A DNA stretch of 57,668 bases, taken from positions 1 through 57,668 of the forward strand of contig JADLGN010000024.1 in the NCBI GenBank assembly GCA_020849295.1, given 5' to 3'. Positions 52,369-57,668 of this stretch are shown piece after piece (position 1 is the first letter of the stretch; the number at the start of each line of letters is the position of its first letter). The notes beneath the pieces were generated by a model. The model was not told the DNA's origin, did no database searches, and worked only from the letters and a program-made list of their open reading frames with translations. Both the position numbers and the translations under genes were made by a program. This DNA is from Bacteroidia bacterium. Its GTDB lineage: Bacteria > Bacteroidota > Bacteroidia > NS11-12g > UBA9320.

Positions 52369-52442
52369 GGGGGGTTAGCTCAGTTGGCTAGAGCGTTTGC
52401 ATGGCATGCAAAAGGTCATCGGTTCGACTCCGATACTCTCCA
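52369..52442 (+). tRNA. tRNA-Ala (GGC)
   Basis: Complete cloverleaf: acceptor GGGGGGT pairs with ACTCTCC, D stem GCTC/GAGC, anticodon stem TTTGC/GCAAA around the loop ATGGCAT with anticodon GGC, T arm ATCGG-TTCGACT-CCGAT and discriminator A. CCA is not encoded. It reads GCC and GCU alanine codons. Immediately past its 3' end begins the recombinase remnant, so it marks the boundary between backbone and accessory DNA. Confidence 0.96.
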
Positions 52443-53037
52443 CTAAACCCGACAAATCCAATTTATAGTTGTTTTCTAGAGTTTCTTTTTTGTCTAAAAC
52501 CCCCGTCATTTGGGCAATCAGAGAAAAAACTAAATTGACTCTTTCGGTTCGAACTGTATCTTTTTTGTGATTGTAGTAAATACCCTCAGGAAAGAGTAGG
52601 TTCTGTAATTTTTCTATGGTAGTAACATTCCCAGAATCCCATAGTGACGAGAGTTTACAGCTTAAATCAAGGGCTATGTCAATTGCAGCGTCAGGGTTCG
52701 ACATCTTTAAGGCACTTCACTCTAATTTTTTAGTGATATTAATCTTTTCCTGATTGTATCGGTCGTTTAATTTATTGAAAGTATTAATGTCCATTTGGCC
52801 TAGGGCATAATACTTTTCTTCAATCGTTTCCAGCTTTTTATTAACCTCAATCAAGTTCAATTTCAAGGAGTGTTCCAATTCTCTGTTTTCTTTTGTTACC
52901 TCATCATAGGTTAAAGCCAGTTGATATTTTAGAGGCTCAATCAGTTCATTTTTGACCGAATATTTATTCAATACCTTTTTAAATTTTTCGTGAATATGCC
53001 TGTTGGGTTTGAAATATAGGTGGGTTAAGAAATGGCG
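52443..53037 (-). pseudogene. Decayed 3' part of a large serine recombinase
   Basis: Reading the minus strand, one frame runs from 53037 into the tRNA with a single TGA at 52717-52719. The upper piece (start near 52971) is a coiled-coil stretch (KNELIEPLKYQLALTYDEV, KKLETIEEKYYALGQMD) and the lower piece is SNPDAAIDIALDLSCKLSSLWDSG followed by KLQNLLFPEGIYYN and RTERVNLVFSLIAQMTGV, the C-terminal end typical of Bacteroidetes large serine recombinases. The resolvase catalytic domain and zinc ribbon are absent. After LDLSG the frame enters the antisense of tRNA-Ala, so any codons beyond 52443 are not original. Non-functional relic of an integrase. Confidence 0.7.
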
Positions 53038-53261
53038 TTAATGGATACGCCATATTTGAGTCGCGGTCATCGGCAAGCTTGATTGCTTCACCTCCGGTTC
53101 GTGAAAACCGATAACCGTATAGACCAGTATTTGATAGATACTGCCCTTGCTTTTCTTGTTATAATCAAGCATCAGGTTAAATTCCATGAGGCCAACGCTA
53201 TCTTTGGCTGATTCATGTTTGCCACCGAAGTATGCTACTATAGTCAACCCTTAACGACAGT

Positions 53262-53282
53262 CTGTCTCCCGCCAAGTCGGGA
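53262..53282 (+). repeat. Inverted repeat copy A, CTGTCTCCCGCCAAGTCGGGA
   Basis: A 21-base sequence with its own 5-bp stem (TCCCG and CGGGA around CCAAGT-type loop). Its exact reverse complement occurs at 53531-53551, 248 bases away. GC content is well above the neighbourhood. Confidence 0.9.
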
Positions 53283-53530
53283 CCTCTTTTATTTTCATAA
53301 TTCTATTAAAAAATAGCAGAATAAATCAATTATAAGAGAGTTTTATTTGAGAAAAATTATGTTTATCTTTATTTTCATCAACTGCCTACTCCAAACAAAA
53401 AAACTCTAATTGGTTTCTATTTTTACATGCTATAAATTTCATGGCATAAATATACTGAAAATCAAAATAGTAGCAAAGAAAAACATCAACAACTTATTCA
53501 CACTCAAATTGTTAACAAGAATAAATGAGT

Positions 53531-53551
53531 TCCCGACTTGGCGGGAGACAG
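53531..53551 (-). repeat. Inverted repeat copy B (exact reverse complement of copy A)
   Basis: Reverse complement of 53262-53282 without a mismatch. Together the copies bracket 248 bases of gene-free AT-rich DNA, as in a MITE-like element or a pair of identical hairpins. Flanks differ after one more base on each side. Confidence 0.9.
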
Positions 53552-53563
53552 TTTGACGAGCGG

Positions 53564-53683
53564 CAAATTGGCGATGGAGCCGACTTTAAGCACAAATGTT
53601 GAATAGAATTACTACCGTTCAAACTTGCACAAAAACTCAATAGAAGCACTTCACCGGCTCTATTGCCAATTTGTTTGTTAGGT
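53564..53683 (-). repeat. attC-like imperfect palindrome beyond arsC
   Basis: Arms 53564-53582 (CAAATTGGCGATGGAGCCG) and 53655-53673 match as inverted repeats at 17 of 19 positions, with a 72-base loop that holds two 19-base direct repeats starting GCACAAA and ending AATAGAA (53590-53608, 53627-53645). The outer right end carries GTTAGGT (53677-53683), which on the minus strand reads ACCTAAC, the RYYYAAC core of an attC site. The left end lacks the matching GTTRRRY core. It lies 21 bases after the arsC stop, where an attC would be. Confidence 0.5.
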
Positions 53684-53686
53684 GCA
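53677..53686 (+). repeat. Flanking core site GTTAGGTGCA, left
   Basis: Ten bases that recur exactly in inverse orientation at 55469-55478. The pair brackets the arsenic operon. GTTAGGT fits the GTTRRRY integron core consensus. Confidence 0.7.
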
Positions 53687-53703
53687 TACCCTTGTGTTTC
53701 AGC

Positions 53704-54120
53704 TTATAAGTAGTCTATTACAAACTGTTTACAATATTCCTTAATTAACTGTCTAACCTTTCTAAATTCAGCAATAATTTCTTCTTCTGCTCCAGTTGCT
53801 TTTGCAGGGTCAGGGAAGTCTTTATGAAACTTTTTTGCTTTGGTAGGGAAGTATGGACAACGCTCTTTTGCATTATCGCAAACCGTAATTACATAATCAA
53901 AGTCAATGTTGCGATATTCGTCAATATTGTTTGAAGTGTGATTTGAAATGTCAATGCCGTCTTCTTGCATTGCCGCAATGGCTTTGGGATTTACTCCGTG
54001 CGTTTCAACTCCTGCACTGTAAACATCGGCTTTATTGTCTGCAAAATATCGTAAGTAACCTTCGGCTATTTGACTTCTACAACTGTTTTCTGTGCAAAGT
54101 ACTAAAATTTTCTTTGTCAT
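53704..54120 (-). CDS. arsC: Arsenate reductase, thioredoxin-coupled low-molecular-weight type
   Basis: Reduces arsenate to arsenite. 138 residues from the ATG at 54120 (the frame is open further but ends inside arsM). The phosphatase-like loop CTENSCRS (9-16) has the nucleophile C9 and R15 (CX5R); C81 and C88 in VCDNAKERCPYF form the redox pair that is recycled by thioredoxin, as in the Staphylococcus pI258 enzyme. ADVYSAGVETHGVNPKAI is the second family signature. It is the last gene of arsR-arsM-arsC, four bases after arsM. Electrons would come from thioredoxin and the TrxB encoded at 11230. Confidence 0.93.
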   Translation of the reverse strand: MTKKILVLCTENSCRSQIAEGYLRYFADNKADVYSAGVETHGVNPKAIAAMQEDGIDISNHTSNNIDEYRNIDFDYVITVCDNAKERCPYFPTKAKKFHKDFPDPAKATGAEEEIIAEFRKVRQLIKEYCKQFVIDYL

Positions 54121-54124
54121 AGTT

Positions 54125-54964
54125 TTAGCAACAACCAGAGTTTGGTGAACAACAATCTGTTGGTTTTTCTGCATAAACAGTTATACTTCTAATGACAGTT
54201 TCGTTCGCTTTGTACTGAGCAATTTCTTCATCATTCAAATAGTTTTTCAGAATATCGTCAGGCACAATGATAGCTTTGTCTTTCTGAATTTGCATATTGG
54301 CAAAACCCACTTTGCTTATATAACTCAAATATTCGTCTTTGTCAATCGCGCTTGCTACGCAACCGGCATACATTTCTGCAGCAGATTTTATTTTTTCAGG
54401 CAATTCACCCGTCAAGACAATATCCGATATACTGAAATGTCCGCCTGGTTTTAAAACTCTATAAATTTCTGCAAATACAGCTTGTTTATTCGGTACAAGA
54501 TTTAAAACACAATTACTCACAATCACATCAGCGACATTAGCAGTTACAGGCACATTTTCAATATCGCCTTGTCTAAACTCCACATTGTTGAAACCCAATT
54601 TTTCAGCATTGGATCGGGCTTTATCTATCATTGCTTCTGTAAAATCAATGCCGATAACTTTTCCTGTTTCGCCCGTTTCTGCTCTTGCAACAAAGCAATC
54701 ATTACCTGCTCCGCTACCCAAATCAATTACGGTGTCTCCTTTTTTTATTTTGGCAAATTGAGTGGGCAAACCGCAACCCAATCCTAAATCAGCGTCTGGA
54801 TTATAGCCTTCAAGGTTGTTGTATTCTTCACTCATTATGTTATAAACTTCGGTACTACAACCACCGGCACCACAACAAGATGAAGCGTTGGTTTCTTTGT
54901 CTTGCAAGGCTATTTCACTGTATTTCTGCCTTACCATTTCTTTGATTTCTTGTTCTTTGTTCAT
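54125..54964 (-). CDS. arsM: Arsenite S-adenosylmethyltransferase
   Basis: Methylates As(III) to less retained or volatile forms using SAM. 279 residues from the ATG at 54964. SAM site: DLGSGAGND (81-89) with GIDFTEAMIDKAR. Three cysteines match the As(III)-binding set of algal ArsM: C64 (LGCGLP), C152 (SNCVLNLV) and C202 (AGCVASA). There are extra Cys clusters near the N-terminus (SSCCGAGGC) and at the end (CCSPNSGCC). It starts 28 bases after arsR, within one transcript. The longer frame (to 55090) overlaps arsR and is not used. Confidence 0.92.
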   Translation of the reverse strand: MNKEQEIKEMVRQKYSEIALQDKETNASSCCGAGGCSTEVYNIMSEEYNNLEGYNPDADLGLGCGLPTQFAKIKKGDTVIDLGSGAGNDCFVARAETGETGKVIGIDFTEAMIDKARSNAEKLGFNNVEFRQGDIENVPVTANVADVIVSNCVLNLVPNKQAVFAEIYRVLKPGGHFSISDIVLTGELPEKIKSAAEMYAGCVASAIDKDEYLSYISKVGFANMQIQKDKAIIVPDDILKNYLNDEEIAQYKANETVIRSITVYAEKPTDCCSPNSGCC

Positions 54965-54992
54965 TGTATTTATATTATTAATTGATATTTGA

Positions 54993-55319
54993 TTAACAGC
55001 AGTTTTGCTTAGTAACTGTTGTGATGATTTTTGAAAAATAATTTTTAAGGACTTCAAAAGTTTTTTCATCAATGCAGTAGCATATCGCATTGCCTTCGAT
55101 GTTTCCTTTGATTAGCCCTGCGTTTTTTAGTTCTTTAAGATGTTGCGAAACGGTTGGTTGAGCAAGCGGTAATTCGTTTACGATGTCTCCGCAAATACAA
55201 GCGTTTACTTTCAACAAATGCTCTATGATAGACACTCTTGCAGGATGTCCCAATGCTTTTGAAATAGTTGCGATTTGATTTTGTTGGTCTGTAAAGTGGT
55301 CAGTTTTTGTTGCTCCCAT
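54993..55319 (-). CDS. arsR: Arsenic-responsive repressor ArsR
   Basis: ArsR/SmtB winged-helix repressor, 108 residues. GHPARVSIIEHLLKVNACICGDIVNELPLAQPTVSQHLKELKNAGLI contains the As(III)-sensing Cys pair C41 and C43 (ACICGD) followed by the recognition helix (PTVSQHLKEL). A terminal NCC adds further cysteines. As the first gene it should repress its own operon and release it when arsenite binds. A 14-bp palindrome lies 15 bases upstream of its start. Confidence 0.93.
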   Translation of the reverse strand: MGATKTDHFTDQQNQIATISKALGHPARVSIIEHLLKVNACICGDIVNELPLAQPTVSQHLKELKNAGLIKGNIEGNAICYCIDEKTFEVLKNYFSKIITTVTKQNCC

Positions 55320-55334
55320 TTTTGCTATTTATTT

Positions 55335-55348
55335 AATATTGCAATATT
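55335..55348 (-). promoter_or_regulatory. Probable ArsR operator, AATATTGCAATATT
   Basis: A perfect 14-bp palindrome 15 bases ahead of the arsR ATG, in the position of an autorepressor site; ArsR-type operators are short AT-rich dyads. The AT-rich sequence beyond (55349-55380) could hold the promoter, but no clean TAnnTTTG is seen. Confidence 0.55.
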
Positions 55349-55468
55349 ACGATAATTATTTTAATTGTAAAATAATTTTCGTGATTTTTTTTAAGTGGAT
55401 TAATGATTTAAAGTTTGTTCAGACTGTTTTATGTCTGTCTGTTGATGTTAGCACGGTCGTTTGTAAGG

Positions 55469-55478
55469 TTGCACCTAA
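55469..55478 (-). repeat. Flanking core site (TGCACCTAAC), right
   Basis: Exact reverse complement of 53677-53686. On the minus strand it reads GTTAGGTGCA just ahead of the ars operon promoter region. It runs on into CGTCAGTCTGTCT, which nearly repeats CGACAGTCTGTCT at 53255-53267. Confidence 0.7.
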
Positions 55479-55490
55479 CGTCAGTCTGTC

Positions 55491-55790
55491 TAAAAACCCC
55501 TTTCAATTCTCAAACGGAATTCAATGATACGCATTTATTTTCATTTTAAGGCTACTTCAACTGTTCTTTTTTCAAAGTTTGGATGTTTTGTTTTTAAAAA
55601 TAAAATGCGGTAAATCGTCTTAAAATAGCTTCTCAGAACGAGAAAATAAAGGGCAAGCTCTCTTAGGAACTTTTTAAGCAGATTTGGGTCTAAAATATTG
55701 AATATTCGGCGGAGATCCGTCTACTCGATTATCGCTTCGGTGTTCTTTTTCGTCCACTGGTTTGTAGGTTATTTTGGTTGTGCGGTTGGA
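55491..55790. other. Gene-free spacer in the island
   Basis: No start-to-stop frame here shows a family signature. A minus-strand frame over 55674-55871 overlaps the palindrome and looks like chance. I see no tRNA, promoter consensus or repeat beyond the flanking elements. Confidence 0.5.
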
Positions 55791-55857
55791 CAGACACACT
55801 CTTTGCCAAGCTTGGGTTCTAGCGTTGGTTTGAGCGGCTTGGCAATGTGTGTGGCTG
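55791..55857 (-). repeat. Second attC-like imperfect palindrome
   Basis: Arms 55791-55811 (CAGACACACTCTTTGCCAAGC) and 55837-55857 pair at 18 of 21 positions around a 25-base loop. It lies 17 bases after the stop of the AAA ATPase remnant, the same gene-then-palindrome order seen after arsC. GCGTTGGCA just outside the right arm resembles a GTTRRRY core with one mismatch. Confidence 0.5.
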
Positions 55858-55874
55858 TGAAGCGTTGGCATTTT

Positions 55875-56857
55875 CTATAGGTTTATATTTGTCAAAGTTG
55901 ATACCTGTTCTAATGTTTCAATTGCTCTTTTTAAGTCATTTTGGAATATTGGAGTATAAACGTCATAATGTGAACCTGGATTAAAAATATGTGTCCGCAT
56001 TAAATCAAGGTCTTGTATTAGTGAAACAGGTAAACCGTTAATTCTTGCTACTGCTCTTGATTTTCCAATCAGTGAACTTAAATCAAGTGGTTTAAAATTA
56101 CGGTCATATTGGTTTCTTGCTGGTACATATTCGTGAACAAAACATTCCGTTGCTTTTCTCATATGGTTTGCAGATGCAGCAAATTCCTTTTGTTTAAAAA
56201 AACTTTTTGCTCTTTCTAAATTGGTTTTAGATTTTAGAATTAATGGTGTTGCATTGCAGCATTTGGAAAAATCATTTTATCAATTTCATCAAAGGCTTTA
56301 ACCTTGGCAGGACCTCTTTTTAAAACTTTCAATACATCTCCAACGCTTTTAGTGCTGTTGATGCTGGCAATTAGTATGTAAGGAAATATTTCGTCTTCAA
56401 ACCATCCGAAAAGATTGTTTTCTTTGGAATGTTTAAGATTATGCAGTCTGAATATTACTCTGTAATTGATAAAATCACTTGCCTTACCGCTTTCTCGAAC
56501 GGCAGAATTTGAACAGACGTCTTCAATTGTAGAAGTTTCACCGTCAACATAATATTCAGTGTCAGGAACTCCGTTTCCTCTTAATACTGCTTTGATATGA
56601 GCCTTGTGGTTTTTAGGTGACTGAATATTTACTAAACCGTGTTTGCCACCTTTTTCAAAATACTTTGAAACTTCTACATTTTCTGTTTTAAAAGCACTTT
56701 CGAGCAAAGTATAAATTGACCAATAAATGGTTGATTTACCACTTCCGTTTTCACCGTAAACCAATAAGTTTTTCCCATCTATTTTGTGCAAAGGACTGCT
56801 TGGATCTTGCTTTGAGAAGAACTTAAAGTTGTTGATATGTAATTCGTGTAATTTCAT
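55875..56857 (-). pseudogene. AAA/SMC-like ATPase gene with internal deletion and frameshift
   Basis: Frame 1 (56857-56240, 205 codons) starts MKLHELHINNFKFFSK and contains the Walker A YGENGSGKST, as in RecF/SMC-type defence ATPases. It ends FPNAAMQHH. A second frame begins where the first fails (NATPLILKSKTNLERAKSF near 56250) and continues to 55875 as NHMRKATECFVHEY, LDLMRTHIFNPGSHYD and LKRAIETLEQVS, a C-terminal helical domain. Removing eight bases (AATGCTGC, flanked by AATGC repeats) at about 56250 joins the frames. Even joined, the product (about 325 residues) lacks a signature motif and Walker B, so several hundred residues seem deleted. Non-functional as an ATPase. Confidence 0.6.
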
Positions 56858-56859
56858 CT

Positions 56860-56973
56860 CTAACTCGTTGCTGCATTAATTCTTGCAATGGTTTCACTAC
56901 GGCTGCTGGCTACCAAAATGCGGTTGCGGATGGGGTTGTCTTTTTGTTGCAATAATTTAAACCAATCTCTCTT
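56860..56973 (-). pseudogene. Orphan C-terminal gene tail upstream of the ATPase
   Basis: A 37-codon open stretch ends TAG two bases before the ATPase ATG and contains RNRILVASSRSETIARINA, which looks like real protein rather than chance. It has no start: its frame is closed by a TAA where it overlaps the last 17 bases of the resolvase gene. Most likely the 3' end of a gene that formed an operon with the ATPase and was cut by the resolvase-carrying DNA. Family not recognised. Confidence 0.4.
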
Positions 56974-57553
56974 TTACAAAACTACTTACAGTCAATCTGT
57001 GTACTCCTAAAATTCTACCAATTGCCGAATAGGACACTTTTTTATCTACCAATTCCTGTATCTTTTTTTCTTGACCTGTAAGTTTTGTTTTTGAAGATTT
57101 ACTTCCCTTGGGTCTGCCTAATATAACACCTTCGGCTTTTTTGCGTGCTAAGGCATCTTTGGTACGTTGCGAAATAAGATTACGTTCTATTTCTGCCGAT
57201 AAACCAAAGGCAAATGCCAATACTTTAGAACTAATGTCGCTTCCTAATCGGTAATTGTCTTTGATGGTCCAAACCTGAATATCACGGTTCATACACTCGT
57301 TGAGAACACCCATAATCATTAACAAATTTCTGCCTAAACGAGATAATTCTGAACAAATTAATATATCGTCTTTTTTCATTTTTTTGAGAAGTTTACCAAG
57401 TTTCCTTTCATCTATGTTTTTTGAGCCAGAAATGGTTTCTTCTATCCATTTATCCACCACCAAAGTATTAGTAGTGCAATAGTTGTTAATTTCGTAGCGT
57501 TGGTTTTCTACTGTTTGCTTGTCGGTGCTCACACGAATATAAGCGTAAATCAT
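56957..57553 (-). CDS. Small serine recombinase (resolvase/invertase, Mpi-like)
   Basis: 198 residues with the complete resolvase layout: catalytic N-terminus MIYAYIRVSTDKQTVENQ (nucleophile S9 in RVST), ICSELSRLGRNLLMIMG, NRLGSDIS-type region seen as DNYRLGSDISSKVLAFAFGLSAEIERNLISQRTKDAL (E-helix) and a C-terminal HTH (YSAIGRILGVHRLTVSSF). It resembles the master DNA invertase Mpi group of Bacteroides, which flips promoters. Intact and probably active. A 10-bp inverted repeat lies 12 bases before its start. Confidence 0.88.
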   Translation of the reverse strand: MIYAYIRVSTDKQTVENQRYEINNYCTTNTLVVDKWIEETISGSKNIDERKLGKLLKKMKKDDILICSELSRLGRNLLMIMGVLNECMNRDIQVWTIKDNYRLGSDISSKVLAFAFGLSAEIERNLISQRTKDALARKKAEGVILGRPKGSKSSKTKLTGQEKKIQELVDKKVSYSAIGRILGVHRLTVSSFVKERLV

Positions 57554-57564
57554 AATTTTTCTTT

Positions 57565-57601
57565 GTTTAAATGAATACTATTTGAAATGTATCATTTAAA
57601 C
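57565..57601. repeat. Inverted repeat GTTTAAATGA / TCATTTAAAC
   Basis: Perfect 10-bp arms (57565-57574 and 57592-57601) separated by 17 bases, with TAC/GTA extension after a one-base bulge. Just upstream of the resolvase start, it could be an operator, a recombination half-site pair or a terminator of the gene to the right. Confidence 0.7.
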
Positions 57602-57621
57602 GGAAAGTACATAGAGAAAAC

Positions 57622-57668
57622 CTAAGCAATTTTAGTGGCAATCATTCCAGCGTTTTTGTTAGACAAAA
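57622..57668 (-). CDS. Partial CDS, 3' end only, entering at the right edge
   Basis: A minus-strand frame enters from the edge and stops at TAG (57622-57624). The last visible residues read LSNKNAGMIATKIA. Too short to identify; included because the composition looks coding and it would be the gene upstream of the resolvase. Confidence 0.3.
   Translation of the reverse strand, partial: LSNKNAGMIATKIA

Larger units (their letters stand above)
53038..53703. other. Gene-poor island DNA between recombinase relic and arsC
   Basis: No gene is supported here. It contains two inverted copies of a 21-base sequence, an imperfect palindrome, and AT-rich spacer (53283-53530) with frames of under 20 codons. 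One 69-codon minus-strand frame (53247-53038) shows no family signature and is interrupted-looking; other frames of the same stretch are equally open. Confidence 0.6.

Noticed and set aside
52375-52442. Peptide SIGVEPMTFCMPCKRSSQLS at the end of the recombinase ORF
   Set aside because: It is antisense translation of tRNA-Ala. The frame merely runs through the tRNA; it is not protein sequence.
53038-53247. 69-codon minus-strand ORF next to the recombinase relic
   Set aside because: Neither it nor the other open frame over the same bases shows a recognisable family; it has no promoter and ends in repeat DNA. Left as gene-poor DNA.
55674-55871. Minus-strand ORF across the second palindrome
   Set aside because: Overlaps the attC-like palindrome, has no start signal or family, and its sequence is dominated by the repeat.

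Overview
The window is AT-rich, chromosome-like DNA from a member of the Bacteroidota (Bacteroidetes). Five things support this. Many genes are preceded by the phylum's -7 promoter box (TAnnTTTG) rather than a Shine-Dalgarno sequence. Four secreted proteins carry C-terminal type IX secretion (T9SS) sorting domains, and a PorT-like T9SS component is present. There are HmuY-type proteins beside a TonB-dependent receptor. SecA is long (1103 residues). Several Bacteroidetes-type membrane and beta-barrel proteins also occur. I cannot name the genus from sequence alone.

Positions 1-52442 are a compact, mostly housekeeping backbone. From left to right it holds dnaN; a hot-dog thioesterase with smpB; a muramidase-like protein with a long-chain acyl-CoA ligase; a membrane-anchored class III nucleotide cyclase; a three-gene HmuY/TonB-receptor uptake operon; trxB; an RMD1-family protein; a surface-protein operon that includes a beta-helix protein split by one in-frame TAG; recN; a T9SS-exported M43 metalloprotease with topA; a SirB1-like protein; a CAP-domain lipoprotein; an APC permease followed by two poorly characterised envelope proteins; frr-uvrC; tRNA-Arg; rplU-rpmA; a minus-strand run secA - SPOR protein - alkaline phosphatase; purD, a 52-residue membrane miniprotein and a cobalamin adenosyltransferase; tgt, porT and menG/ubiE; engB; a thiolase; rnhB; a T9SS cargo protein; truB-ribF; an M23/LysM peptidase; and tRNA-Ala(GGC).

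From 52443 to the right edge the DNA is accessory. Directly against the 3' end of tRNA-Ala lies the decayed C-terminal part of a large serine recombinase, consistent with an old integration at that tRNA. It is followed by gene-poor DNA holding inverted repeats. Next comes a compact arsenic operon (arsR-arsM-arsC, minus strand) with an AATATTGCAATATT palindrome upstream of arsR. Two inverted 10-base copies of GTTAGGTGCA flank it, and an imperfect palindrome lies just past arsC, an anatomy resembling an integron gene cassette with attC-like folding. A second attC-like palindrome follows a deleted AAA ATPase gene. The island ends with a small serine resolvase/invertase that cuts into the remnant of another gene and has a 10-bp inverted repeat just upstream.

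As a whole, the backbone mixes replication, repair, translation and protein-export genes with surface proteins that depend on the Sec and T9SS routes. The right-hand 5 kb shows repeated recombination: a dead recombinase, a deleted ATPase, an orphan gene tail and cassette-like repeats. One intact adaptive module, arsenate reduction plus arsenite methylation, survives inside it. All functions are assigned by reading motifs; no database search was possible.
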